Assembly (NCBI RefSeq): GCF_008635795.1
Contig: NZ_VWRQ01000029.1
Location: 1 to 64,000 of the forward strand
Reading direction: 5' to 3'
Source of the DNA: Paenibacillus tepidiphilus
Lineage (GTDB): Bacteria > Bacillota > Bacilli > Paenibacillales > Paenibacillaceae
Length of the DNA stretch: 64,000 nucleotides
This document shows positions 52,120 through 60,743 of this stretch, one piece after another. Each line of letters opens with the position of its first letter. Position 1 is the first letter of the stretch. The notes beneath the pieces are model-generated. The model was given only the letters and a program-made list of their open reading frames with translations, ran no database searches and had not been told where the DNA came from. The position numbers and the translations under genes were made by a program.

Positions 52120-53085
52120 TTACCAGATGCCGCGCTTCAGGAACTTGCGGCTGAAGTAGTTGCCCGAAATAATCAGGATAAAGCCGACGACCGAGTTGAA
52201 CAGGCCTACTGCAGTGCTGAAGCTGTAATCCATCTTGCCGAGGCCGATCCGGTAGACGAACGTCCCGATGACATCGCCGGTCTCATACACGACGGGGTTA
52301 TACATGGTCAGTATCTGCTCCGTTCCGGCATCCAGCACCGAGCCCAGGCGGAGAATGAACATCAGCACAATGGTCGGCAGAATGCCGGGAAGGGAGATAT
52401 GCAGCATGCGGCGAATCCGGCCCGCACCGTCAATGGCAGCGGCTTCATATTGCTCCTGCTCGATGCCGGCGATCGCGGCGATGAAGACAATCGCGTTCCA
52501 CCCGACCTCCTTCCACCCCGCCGTGAAGACGAGCAAGCTGCGGAAGTAGCGGTTATCGACGAAGAAGCCGACCGGCTCGCCGCCGAACCATTCGATGATA
52601 TTGTTCACGAGTCCGCCCGAAGTGGACAGTATCGTGATGAACAAGCCGGAAATGATGACCCAGGACAGAAAATGCGGCAGATAGATGATGGTCTGGATCG
52701 TGCGCTTGAACGCCATGAGCCGTACTTCGTTCAGCACCAGCGCGATGAAGATCGGTATCGGAAACAGCAGCACGATTTTGTACACACTGATCAGCAGCGT
52801 ATTCGTAAAGACCTGGGCGAACTCCTCCGATTCCATCAGCTTGCGGAACTGCTCCAGGCCAACCCATTCACTCCCCCGGATGCCGTCAAAAATATTGAAC
52901 TCCTGGAATGCGATCAGCACGCCGTAGAGCGGCGTATATTTAAACAGCAGCAGAAAGAGGAGGCCGGGAATCAGCAGCATATAATAATCTCTGTTTCTCC
53001 AGGCTAACCGCCATTTGCCCCCGGATTTGGCTTTCACCGCCCGTGTCCGGCTCTCCCGCTGCAAATCGGTAATGCCCGCTCCCAA
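52120..53085 (-). CDS. Carbohydrate ABC transporter permease, LplB/YteP-like
   Basis: The 321-aa protein has six membrane segments, N-terminal RNRDYYMLLIPGLLFLLLFKYTPLYGVLIAFQEFNIF typical of this family and the EAA loop EQEQYEAAAIDGAGRIRRMLHISLPGILPTIV. It is the first gene of the importer operon. Start ATG at 53085 follows GGTGAGTCATCTTGG. Confidence 0.92.
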   Translation of the reverse strand: MGAGITDLQRESRTRAVKAKSGGKWRLAWRNRDYYMLLIPGLLFLLLFKYTPLYGVLIAFQEFNIFDGIRGSEWVGLEQFRKLMESEEFAQVFTNTLLISVYKIVLLFPIPIFIALVLNEVRLMAFKRTIQTIIYLPHFLSWVIISGLFITILSTSGGLVNNIIEWFGGEPVGFFVDNRYFRSLLVFTAGWKEVGWNAIVFIAAIAGIEQEQYEAAAIDGAGRIRRMLHISLPGILPTIVLMFILRLGSVLDAGTEQILTMYNPVVYETGDVIGTFVYRIGLGKMDYSFSTAVGLFNSVVGFILIISGNYFSRKFLKRGIW

Positions 53086-53214
53086 GATGACTCACCTCCA
53101 TGTTTTGATGAGTTCATTATAATTCCGGGACCGGCAAGGCTTGTAGGAGGTAATCCGATTATTTCTGGTCTCAGGCGACTGTAAATCCCAGAGCCCCATA
53201 GTCCCGGACTTTCG

Positions 53215-55035
53215 CTATTCCACAGCCACCGCTTTCATCCGCACGGTAACGACCGTCCCCCGGCCCGGCTCAGTCTCAATGGACAGTCCATACCTGTTCC
53301 CGGCAAAAAAGCGGATGCGCTCGTTGACGTTATACAGTCCGTAAGAGCCCCCGGCGCTTCCGGCCGCATCGTCCCGGGCCGGCTCGACCAGGAGCCGCTT
53401 CGCCTGCTCCGGGCTCATGCCGATGCCGTCGTCGGCGACGCTCAGCACAATGTCTCCGTCCTCCCGGCGCGCGGTGACGCGGATGCTTCCTTGCTTCGCC
53501 TTCGTCTTGCGGATGCCGTGCAGCAGCGCATTTTCCACCAGCGGCTGCAGGGTAAGCTTCGGGATGACGTACGCACCCAGCCCGGGCTCCGCTTCAATGG
53601 TGCAGGTGAAGGTGGAGGGGAAACGGTTCTGCTGAATCTCCAGAAATACCCTGACCAGGTCCAGCTCGTCTTCAATGCTGACATTGTCCCGGCCTTTATT
53701 GAGGCTGAGCCGGAAATAACGGGCCAGCGACTCGATCATCTGGCTTGTATCCTCCGCACCGTGGGCAATGGCCGACCAGTTGATCATGTCCAGGGCATTA
53801 TACAGAAAATGCGGATTGATCTGCGCCTGCAGCGTCCGCAGCTGGGCCTCGCGTTCCTGAATCTTCGCCTGATAGGACTCCTCCATCAGATTGTTCAGCC
53901 TGCGGATCAGGTGATCGACGCTGCTCTCCAGCAGCCGGAAATCACCGCCCGGCAGGGCGCGCTGATCCTCCAGCCAGCCGACGCCTTCCTTGCGCATCAT
54001 CTTCAGAATCAGCTGCACCCGGCGCTGCATTTCCTTTACAATAAACATCAGCAGCACAAACACCAGAATCAGGAACATCACCGTGATGCCGATCAGCGCA
54101 GCGACGCTGGTGAACTGGCTCAGCCCGGCGGCCCGGTCGGAGATCTCCCGCTGCGACACCTGCGCCACCAGCTTCCAGCCGGTCGTCCCGATGGTGGTGT
54201 AGACCACATGCACCTCCCGGCGGTCTTCCCGGCGCTGCAGCACCCCTTCACCGGTCCCGGCAATGGTCGCGGCAAGCGCCTCCGGCAGCTTGCCGGCCTC
54301 CGCACCAGGCAGTTCCCTTTCTGCGGGACCGTATATTTGTCTTCCCCCGGCGTCCAGCAGCAGGGGCGCGTACTCCTCCGAGAACTGCAGCTCGGACATC
54401 ACTTCGCCGATCAGCTCACCGGGAATATCAAGCACCATTGCACCGATAATTTCATCGTAGGATTCCGGGTTGCGCAGCAGCCGGGCTGCCGAGAAGACCG
54501 CCTTCTCCCCGGCATCCGTGTAGTCCTCCCTGTAGACCTCCGTCCAGACCAGCCCGCCGCCGGCCTCCAGAACCGCCGGATACCACGGATATTCTTCGAT
54601 ATCGGCAAGCGGAAAGAGGTTGACGCGGTCCCCGGCGAAGAGCCGCGAAGGCGCGGCAAACAGGCGCAGCCGGTAAATATCCTCATTCACACGGGCGCTC
54701 TCGGCCAGATAACGCAGCTCTTTGATCTGCTGCAGCTGCCCGGTCACGCTGTCTCCGGGCGCAAGATTGTCATATAGCACATGATTCATGAAGATCGCGT
54801 TGCTGCTGTCACGGATATGGTCCAGCTTGTAGGTCAGATTCATCCCCGCCTGCTTCAGCGCGAGCTGCATGCTGCGGATCGCCTCCTGTTCCAGAATTCT
54901 GCTGGAACGCTCGAAGAAGGAGGCCAGCATAATCCCGGCAGGCAGCAGGATAAATATGGCGTAGGCAAGCAGCCACTTCCGCGCGGCCAGCATGCCCTGG
55001 CCCAGTCCGGCCAGATCGCTCCACCGCAGCTTCAT
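53215..55035 (-). CDS. YesM-family sensor histidine kinase
   Basis: The 606-aa protein has two membrane segments (about 20-40 and 300-325) around an extracellular sensor domain, then HAMP-like linker, a His_kinase domain with the phospho-accepting histidine in QINPHFLYNALDMINWSA, and a HATPase domain with VENALLHGI (N box), DDGIGMSPEQA (G1) and GSYGLYNVNERI (G2). It senses a sugar or cell-envelope signal and phosphorylates the YesN-like regulator encoded upstream. Start ATG at 55035 after AGAGGTGGTGTGCCT; the GTG at 55041 is closer to that signal. The kinase follows the response regulator by 49 bp. Confidence 0.92.
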   Translation of the reverse strand: MKLRWSDLAGLGQGMLAARKWLLAYAIFILLPAGIMLASFFERSSRILEQEAIRSMQLALKQAGMNLTYKLDHIRDSSNAIFMNHVLYDNLAPGDSVTGQLQQIKELRYLAESARVNEDIYRLRLFAAPSRLFAGDRVNLFPLADIEEYPWYPAVLEAGGGLVWTEVYREDYTDAGEKAVFSAARLLRNPESYDEIIGAMVLDIPGELIGEVMSELQFSEEYAPLLLDAGGRQIYGPAERELPGAEAGKLPEALAATIAGTGEGVLQRREDRREVHVVYTTIGTTGWKLVAQVSQREISDRAAGLSQFTSVAALIGITVMFLILVFVLLMFIVKEMQRRVQLILKMMRKEGVGWLEDQRALPGGDFRLLESSVDHLIRRLNNLMEESYQAKIQEREAQLRTLQAQINPHFLYNALDMINWSAIAHGAEDTSQMIESLARYFRLSLNKGRDNVSIEDELDLVRVFLEIQQNRFPSTFTCTIEAEPGLGAYVIPKLTLQPLVENALLHGIRKTKAKQGSIRVTARREDGDIVLSVADDGIGMSPEQAKRLLVEPARDDAAGSAGGSYGLYNVNERIRFFAGNRYGLSIETEPGRGTVVTVRMKAVAVE

Positions 55036-55084
55036 AGGCACACCACCTCTCTCCCGGCATGAAATAAGGCCAGCGGCGCACGCG

Positions 55085-56893
55085 TCATAAATGCCGCTCC
55101 CTGTAGGCGCTTGGCGTGCTGCCGGTCATTTTCTTGAACAGCTTGCTGAAGTGGCTGGGATCGGTATAACCGACGGCAGAGCACACCTCATAGAATTTAT
55201 GCTGCGGGTCGCGCAGCAGCTGCTTGGCCTTGTCAATGCGGACCTTGGTCAAATATTCAGACAGCGTCTCGCCCGTCTCCTGCTTGAACAGCAGCCTGAC
55301 ATAGGTGGGACTCAAATATACGCCCCCGGCAATGTCGGCCACCGTCAGGTTGTCGGCATACCGCGCTTCGATCAGCCGCCGCACCCGTTCAATGATATCG
55401 CCGGCCTTGCCGCTGCGCTTTCCCTGTACAAATTGACATACGCGCTGCAGATAAGCCGCGGTATATTCCAGCAGGTCATGCATCGTCTCCTGCCGCATCA
55501 CCAGCTTCCAGGCCTCCAGCTCGCGCTGCTCCCACTCCGGGCTCATGCCGCCCAGCTCCAGCAGCACCTGTCCCGACTGCAGAATCAGGTGCAGACTGAC
55601 ATTCTGGGCATAACGCGGTCCTGCGCCCCGGTTCAGCTCCAGCCGCGCAAAAACTTGCGCCAGCTCGCCCTGCAGCCCCTCGCGGTCCCCGGCCCGCAGC
55701 AGGCTTGTGACCTTCTCTCCTGATTCCGCCGCAAACCGGTGCTGCAGATGCTCCGCGCCCTCTATATTATCCATGGTCAGGATACGGTTCTTGCCCAGGT
55801 ACCACTTCTGGTCGGCGGCTCCCCTCGCCTGCCTGTAAGAGGAAGGCGCTTCTGACAGCTGCTCTACGCCTTCCCCTACCCCGATGGTAACGCTAAGCTT
55901 AAGATATTTGCGCAGATTGTCCCGGATGGCTTCCGCCAGCGTCAGCAGCTCGAGCTCGGGCGAAGGCTCGCTATCCGTCAGCTCTTCCATATCCGCCCCG
56001 CCTCCTGCGGCGGGATATCCGTCCTCCCCGTTGCCGCCGTGGCCATCGCTGCTGTGATACCTCGCGCTCACCCCGCTGTCTCTCCGGGCAATGTCTTCCC
56101 CGTCCTCTCCCGTCTCCCCCGCTTTACCGGGCTTGCCGTTCCCGGCGCCCGGGCCCTGCAGGCGCCGCCTGGGCAGCAGGATGCCCACATACTCGCCAGC
56201 CTCCTTCTCGAAGGCAATGCCGCGCATCTGCGCGTCGATCAGCTCCTGGATAATGTTCAGCACCGTATAGGACAGGAGCTGCTTATCCCGCTCCGAGCGG
56301 GTATCCATCACCTGCGGGACATCGTCGATCACAATGACCATAATGATGTAGCCCGCCGAAGAATGCAGCGGCAGCCCGAGGAAGCGCAGCTTCTCTTCTA
56401 TCGCGTCCGGTGCCATGCTGTCGCTGATTACAGAGAGCAGGAATTTCTCGCGCAGGAGCGGCATGCTCTGTACAAGCTTCACCTGCATCTCCTTCACCCG
56501 CTGCCGCTCGCGCTCCTCGGCATCCAGCGCCGCCGTCACCCGGCTCAGCACCGCAGCCAGCTCCTTGCGGCTGACCGGCTTGAAGATATAATCGGCGGCA
56601 TGAATCTGCAGCGCCGACTTTAAATATTCGGCATCATTATGCCCGCTGATGAAGACGATTTTGGTGCCGGGCAGAACTTCGCGGACCTCGGCCGCCATCG
56701 TAATGCCGTCCATGGCAGGCATTTGCACGTCCGTAAGCACAATGTCCGGCTTCAGCTCCCGGATCAGGGCCAGGCCGGTATCGCCGTCATCGGCCGATCC
56801 GATCAGCGAGATGCCCAGCTGCCCCCAATCGACATAGGTGCGCAGCCCGTGGACCACAGACGGCTCATCGTCAACAATCACCAGAGTTCTCAT
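55085..56893 (-). CDS. YesN-family response regulator with AraC DNA-binding domain and a low-complexity insert
   Basis: The 602-aa protein has a receiver domain (VIVDDEPSVVHGLRTYVDW, phospho-acceptor Asp55 in VLTDVQMPAMDG, Lys in FKPVS), a central region, and a C-terminal AraC domain (IERVRRLIEARYADNLTVADIAGGVYLSPTYVRLLFKQETG and KAKQLLRDPQHKFYEVCSAVGYTDPSHFSKLFKKMTGSTPSAYRE). Residues about 244-310 are a Gly/Asp/Glu-rich, proline-containing insert not usual in YesN proteins, within the central region. It presumably activates the adjacent sugar importer operon. ATG at 56893 follows AAGGAAGCTGGTTATG. Confidence 0.92.
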   Translation of the reverse strand: MRTLVIVDDEPSVVHGLRTYVDWGQLGISLIGSADDGDTGLALIRELKPDIVLTDVQMPAMDGITMAAEVREVLPGTKIVFISGHNDAEYLKSALQIHAADYIFKPVSRKELAAVLSRVTAALDAEERERQRVKEMQVKLVQSMPLLREKFLLSVISDSMAPDAIEEKLRFLGLPLHSSAGYIIMVIVIDDVPQVMDTRSERDKQLLSYTVLNIIQELIDAQMRGIAFEKEAGEYVGILLPRRRLQGPGAGNGKPGKAGETGEDGEDIARRDSGVSARYHSSDGHGGNGEDGYPAAGGGADMEELTDSEPSPELELLTLAEAIRDNLRKYLKLSVTIGVGEGVEQLSEAPSSYRQARGAADQKWYLGKNRILTMDNIEGAEHLQHRFAAESGEKVTSLLRAGDREGLQGELAQVFARLELNRGAGPRYAQNVSLHLILQSGQVLLELGGMSPEWEQRELEAWKLVMRQETMHDLLEYTAAYLQRVCQFVQGKRSGKAGDIIERVRRLIEARYADNLTVADIAGGVYLSPTYVRLLFKQETGETLSEYLTKVRIDKAKQLLRDPQHKFYEVCSAVGYTDPSHFSKLFKKMTGSTPSAYRERHL

Positions 56894-57006
56894 AACCAGC
56901 TTCCTTTCACACCGGGTTCATGGATTTTATTTGCTTTCAATGATTAACCCAATTAAATACCATACTGTCAAAAATATCTACAATTAAAGATAATTCTGCG
57001 GACAGC

Positions 57007-57030
57007 AAAAAAGCAGACGTCTCCGCCTGC
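57007..57030 (-). terminator. Terminator after the TIR-small ORF operon
   Basis: GCAGGCG and CGTCTGC form a stem with one G-T pair around GAGA on the minus strand, followed by T6. It lies 32 bp after the small ORF. Confidence 0.7.
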
Positions 57031-57061
57031 CTCATGCAATATAATATTATATTATTCCTGC

Positions 57062-57277
57062 TTAACGGATAAATGATGGCTTCCGGTCGGAAATTTCACC
57101 GCTCACAATCTCGATGTACTGCACGTCTATCCCTTCAACGGACGGACCCACATACCTTGTTGTCTTCAGCTCTTGTCCCGCTTTGCCCGGGGCTGTCAAG
57201 CCCGCCTCCCGTCTCAGAGCCGCCACAGGACCGGTTCCGAATAGACGGGCATTGGTCTTTCGCGGTCGTTTATTCAC
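57062..57277 (-). CDS. Small protein paired with the TIR-like gene, function unknown
   Basis: The 71-aa product MNKRPRKTNARLFGTGPVAA continues through LRREAGLTAPGKAGQELKTT to RYVGPSVEGIDVQYIEIVSG and RKPSFIR. It is basic at the N terminus and shows no signal peptide or membrane segment. Its ATG overlaps the TIR-gene stop region by 8 bp (57270-57277), so it is translationally coupled. It follows CCAGTGAATAAACG-like sequence with GGAGGGATTTCC upstream, a convincing ribosome binding site. Probably a partner or regulator of the TIR protein; not recognised from known families. Confidence 0.6.
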   Translation of the reverse strand: MNKRPRKTNARLFGTGPVAALRREAGLTAPGKAGQELKTTRYVGPSVEGIDVQYIEIVSGEISDRKPSFIR

Positions 57278-58292
57278 TGGAAATCCCTCCTATAAGCTCT
57301 TTGATGGCGGACAGCAGATCATGATTAACCTCTTCAACATAAAATTTCAGCTGTTCAGCGGTCAGTTCACGATTACCCGAAAAATGTACAGACAGCACAT
57401 GCTCCTTGCCCAGAGCATAGCACAGAACATAAATCTGGGCAATCTGCTTCCGGCCAAAGAACGCCCAGCTGTGGGTGCCGTAAATTTTCAGGACAAATAT
57501 CTGCTCGTCCTCAGGCGACTTGCCTTCATTCTCCGACAAGCGGTACCGCCGGCCTCTTCCGACATTGCCGCCTACCTGGCCGATGTATTCATCATCGACG
57601 CGTGTCCATATCGCTGCACCTGTGACCCGGAACCCCTCCGGCAGCAGAATCGTATTGCGTACGGCTTCGGCTGCGGCGGAATAACACTCAGCGGCATCGG
57701 GAATCGTCACATTGCGCAGATACTCCAGCAGTGACTGCAGAACACTGTCCTTGCGCAGCTGCAAGGCCTCCAGCTCATCCATAATCTCATGCCGCTGCTT
57801 GAACAGGCCTTCCTGGGCCACCGCCGCCAGAATCCGTCCGCAAGCCGTTGTCACGGCACTTTCCGGTCCTCTGGAATGGTCGGCCATATACTTCAGCAGG
57901 GTGAGACCCTCCAGATCGGACGGCAAATGCAGCGAGACAGGGCGGGTCTCATCGCCGGCGGGCACCACATTCGGGATGATGCAATAGACCCGTTTGCGTC
58001 CGAGACGCCCCCAGAATAACCCCATCTCAAACAAGGTATTGTCACGTGTAACGAAATACGTCTGCCCCCGGATGGTGGCGATGTCCTCGGCAGCAAAGAC
58101 AAAAATCCCGAAATCATTGGCATCCAGCTCCCGGTCCAGCGCTTCCATCGTGTAGTCATTGGGAAGAAAGGTATTGGCGAACCAGGCATTCACCTCGACC
58201 TGGAATTCAAGTCCTGCGGCAATCGCTTGAGCGTAAGGAATCGCTTCGCGCGAGCTTCCAATAAACGCCCGGGGTTTCCTGCTCATCTTCAT
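57270..58292 (-). CDS. TIR-like (PF10137-type) nucleotide-binding protein with a C-terminal sensor-like domain
   Basis: Residues 5-150 match the predicted nucleotide-binding TIR-like domain found in CBASS Cap12 and Pycsar effectors: RKPRAFIGSSREAIPYAQAI, ANTFLPNDYTMEALDRELDANDFGIFVFAAEDI and TRDNTLFEMGLFWGRLGRKRVYCIIPN, where Glu89 is the expected NADase residue. Residues 180-340 look like a GAF-type sensor fold (GFRVTGAAIWTRVDDEYIGQVGG, VLKIYGTHSWAFFGRKQIAQIYVLCYALGKEHVLSVHFSGNRELTAEQLKFYVEEVNHDLLSAIKELI). It may sense a small molecule and then degrade NAD+, as in other TIR-based immunity. No cyclase is adjacent. ATG at 58292 follows AAGGGGATCATTCG. Confidence 0.8.
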   Translation of the reverse strand: MKMSRKPRAFIGSSREAIPYAQAIAAGLEFQVEVNAWFANTFLPNDYTMEALDRELDANDFGIFVFAAEDIATIRGQTYFVTRDNTLFEMGLFWGRLGRKRVYCIIPNVVPAGDETRPVSLHLPSDLEGLTLLKYMADHSRGPESAVTTACGRILAAVAQEGLFKQRHEIMDELEALQLRKDSVLQSLLEYLRNVTIPDAAECYSAAAEAVRNTILLPEGFRVTGAAIWTRVDDEYIGQVGGNVGRGRRYRLSENEGKSPEDEQIFVLKIYGTHSWAFFGRKQIAQIYVLCYALGKEHVLSVHFSGNRELTAEQLKFYVEEVNHDLLSAIKELIGGISSE

Positions 58293-58383
58293 CGAATGAT
58301 CCCCTTATCAGGTATAAATTGGACATGATTAAGATAAGTATACCGTCACTCCCCCGGCGATGCCACCACAGAACCCTCCATTC

Positions 58384-59286
58384 CTATTCCTGCAAAAAGT
58401 ATGCGTAGCAAGCGGCGGCCTCGACCTCGCGGAAGCCTTCGCTGGTGTACAGCGCCTTGGCCCGCTCATTCTCCGCATTGACGCACAGCATCGTTCCGCC
58501 GTACCCCCGGCCTGCGGCGTAATGGAGCGCCGCCCGCAGCAGCATTCTGCCCAGCCCCTTGCCCTGGTGCTCCGGCAGCAGCGCCAGCGGTCCGATATTC
58601 ATAATCGGGCGGCCCTCGTATTCGTCATTGGCACCGCGCACGATACCGACGGGCTTGCCATTATGAAGGAGCAGCTGCATGCCGCCTTCCAGATAATCGC
58701 TTCCGGCAGCCAGCTTGGCCACCATCTCCGGCGATTGCGGCGTCTCGCTGCCCTTCAGCGTAGCGAATGCGGGATTGCGCACCCCGCACCAGGCCGCCTC
58801 GTCCTGCCCCCGCCGGAAAGGGGTCAGCGTGTACCCCTCCGGCAGTGCAATCTCCGGAGCCTCGCTTCCCTCGCGGACCAGGATATAGGAGTAACGTTCC
58901 ACTGCAAAGCCGGCCTCCGCAATTCTGTCCATATCGGTACTGTTCGTCGTGAGTACAAATATATTCAGCTTATCCAGGCCGGCCGTATGCGGCAGGACGG
59001 CTTGCAGCAGGGCACTGTAGATGCCGGCTTCTCCGCCCTCTTCCGCATGCAGAATCCGGAAACGCCCCTTCCGTCCCTGCTTGCTGTAATCACCCAGGAT
59101 CAGCGAAGCCGCCCCCGTCAATATCCCCTGCGGGTTCACCGCGATGTAAGTCGGATTCTCCGGCGACAGGCTGAACTGTTCCAAATCCTCATCATACAGA
59201 AAAGATTCATCCAGCCTGCTGCGGTTCCTCCGGCAGAACTCCACAAATTCCTGCTTGCGTGCTTCTTCCAGCGCTATAATCTTCAT
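58384..59286 (-). CDS. Double-GNAT acetyltransferase
   Basis: The 300-aa protein contains two GNAT folds in tandem, like mycothiol synthase-type proteins. The second half carries the acetyl-CoA loop ALLPEHQGKGLGRMLLRAALHYAAG and the typical AENERAKALYTSEGFREVE; the first half (residues 30-135) lacks a clear loop and may be a scaffold. Substrate unknown. ATG at 59286 follows a TAGGATG; the Shine-Dalgarno is GGGGAGGCTGATAGG. Confidence 0.82.
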   Translation of the reverse strand: MKIIALEEARKQEFVEFCRRNRSRLDESFLYDEDLEQFSLSPENPTYIAVNPQGILTGAASLILGDYSKQGRKGRFRILHAEEGGEAGIYSALLQAVLPHTAGLDKLNIFVLTTNSTDMDRIAEAGFAVERYSYILVREGSEAPEIALPEGYTLTPFRRGQDEAAWCGVRNPAFATLKGSETPQSPEMVAKLAAGSDYLEGGMQLLLHNGKPVGIVRGANDEYEGRPIMNIGPLALLPEHQGKGLGRMLLRAALHYAAGRGYGGTMLCVNAENERAKALYTSEGFREVEAAACYAYFLQE

Positions 59287-59341
59287 CCTATCAGCCTCCC
59301 CGGCACATTACGTGCCTGACACCCTGCTCATATCAGAGTGT

Positions 59342-59995
59342 TTACGGCAAATTAGCCGCAATCAGAATAATAAATAATACACCCGGCATCAATGTTGCCG
59401 GAAAGCCCTTGTACCCTTTCCTGCGCTCGGCGGCCACAATAAGGACAATATCAAGCAGCTGTCCCAATACAACCAGCGGCAGTGCTATCCATGGATGCAG
59501 CGCTTGCGGAAACTGCAGTGCAGCTAAGGTCAGCAGGGCGTAAAACATCAGATCGCCCACACCGATGATCGGTGTTAAGCCGGGTCTGCCCGGCAGCGGC
59601 AGACAGATGGAGAGCCGGGCCAGGGATTGCCGGTTCCCCATAAGCTTGGCATTGGGTGTCCGGCGCCCGATCCGCAGAAAGCTGAGCATATCTGCAACAA
59701 TAACAGCGGACAGGATCGAGAGATATCCGGACAGATCGATCTTGAGTAAGGCCGGTATCAATACGGCCAGCGCAAGCGCACAGACCACATTAAGCACATT
59801 GTGCCTGTACAGTACTTTAACGCTGAGCTCCTGCTTCCATAGCCATACACTCATTGCCACACCTGCAGCCAGCACGAGGACTGCAATCCCGGGGTTGATC
59901 CGCTGTGCAGCTAAAGCCAGCACTATCATTAGCAGCGTCAGCAGCAGCATATACAGAAATTCACGCCGCAGCCAAAGCTTCACCCATTCCGGCAT
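59342..59995 (-). CDS. Multi-spanning membrane protein with presenilin-like aspartyl protease motifs
   Basis: The 217-aa protein has about seven to eight hydrophobic segments. Three motifs lie in order: IVADMLSFL with Asp102, IIGVGDLMFYALLTLAALQ with Asp148 (GxGD) and GFPATLMPGVLFII with P199-A-T. Presenilin, signal peptide peptidase and archaeal presenilin homologues use YD, LGxGD and PAL in the same order with comparable spacing (about 50-60 residues each); LGLGDFIFY of presenilin is very like IGVGDLMFY here. The first motif lacks Tyr and the third has PAT for PAL. It could be an intramembrane protease or a non-catalytic relative. ATG at 59995 follows AGGGAGGCGGAAGAG. Third gene of an operon with a small membrane protein and an Xre regulator. 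Confidence 0.62.
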   Translation of the reverse strand: MPEWVKLWLRREFLYMLLLTLLMIVLALAAQRINPGIAVLVLAAGVAMSVWLWKQELSVKVLYRHNVLNVVCALALAVLIPALLKIDLSGYLSILSAVIVADMLSFLRIGRRTPNAKLMGNRQSLARLSICLPLPGRPGLTPIIGVGDLMFYALLTLAALQFPQALHPWIALPLVVLGQLLDIVLIVAAERRKGYKGFPATLMPGVLFIILIAANLP

Positions 59996-60008
59996 CTCTT
60001 CCGCCTCC

Positions 60009-60425
60009 CTAAATCTGCTTGCCAAGCTTAACCATGTACATGATCTGCAAGAGATAGGCCAGCAGGTACAGCCCAACCGCAGATAACACCAGCCACAGTG
60101 GGGACTTAGCTGCAATGAGCAGGAACGGTACGGCTATCATCATCAGAATCATCCGGTCAAAAGCCTTGGCCTTAGCCTGATAACGGATAGCCATATTGCG
60201 TTCATCACCCAGCTCAATCCGCTTCTGCCGCGCTTCTTCCGGGTGTCTGCGGTAATAGCGCCGCATCAGGGCCGTTGCCGTATTGGCGCCGACCAGCCCT
60301 GCACCGATTCCCAGTCCCAGTCCGGCCCAGACCTCGGCGCCTTTAAGGGCTGCCAGCACCCCGGCGGCAATAAGCAGCGCCCCCAGGATCAGAAGACCTT
60401 TCTCCAACCACACCGGTTTATTCAT
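60009..60425 (-). CDS. Small membrane protein of the Xre-linked operon
   Basis: The 138-aa protein has four hydrophobic segments (about residues 9-27, 31-50, 90-107 and 109-130) around a soluble loop RRYYRRHPEEARQKRIELGDERNMAIRYQAKAKAFDR, whose DERNxxIRxxAxAKA pattern is common in small membrane proteins encoded with Xre-type regulators in Firmicutes (DUF2178/DUF6442-like). ATG overlaps the regulator stop by 4 bp. It may be a substrate, partner or anti-regulator of the system. Confidence 0.75.
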   Translation of the reverse strand: MNKPVWLEKGLLILGALLIAAGVLAALKGAEVWAGLGLGIGAGLVGANTATALMRRYYRRHPEEARQKRIELGDERNMAIRYQAKAKAFDRMILMMIAVPFLLIAAKSPLWLVLSAVGLYLLAYLLQIMYMVKLGKQI

Positions 60426-60625
60426 TGCGGCTCCTCCTCATAAATAAAAATATCCTCAATGGAGAGCTTGAAGTAACGGGCAAGCTTGAAGGCCAGTGTA
60501 ATTGAAGGATTATACCTTCCGTTCTCCAGCGAACCGATCGTCTGCCGGGACACCTGCAGCGCCTCGGCCAGCTCCTCCTGCTTGATTCCGCGTTCTTTGC
60601 GGAGCTCCTCCAGCCGGTTCAGCAT
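60422..60625 (-). CDS. Xre-family transcriptional regulator
   Basis: The 67-aa protein is almost entirely a helix-turn-helix: MLNRLEELRKERGIKQEELAEALQVSRQTIGSLENGRYNPSITLAFKLARYFKLSIEDIF. Such one-domain Cro-type regulators usually govern their own operon. It is the first gene of the operon, and its stop overlaps the next start by 4 bp. Promoter probably within 60626-60743. Confidence 0.9.
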   Translation of the reverse strand: MLNRLEELRKERGIKQEELAEALQVSRQTIGSLENGRYNPSITLAFKLARYFKLSIEDIFIYEEEPQ

Positions 60626-60743
60626 CTACCCACCCCTGTCGCATATGTTAAGTTCGCTTTCCATAACAAGCATAACATCAGCAGCCGTTGATGTAAAGCA
60701 TACTTTCCATAGTTACTCTCGGCTGCTTATTATGACAGAGCAT

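Noticed and set aside
53491..54777. 428-codon plus-strand frame opposite the YesM kinase
   Set aside because: Antisense to a kinase with intact N, G1 and G2 boxes; no start signal.
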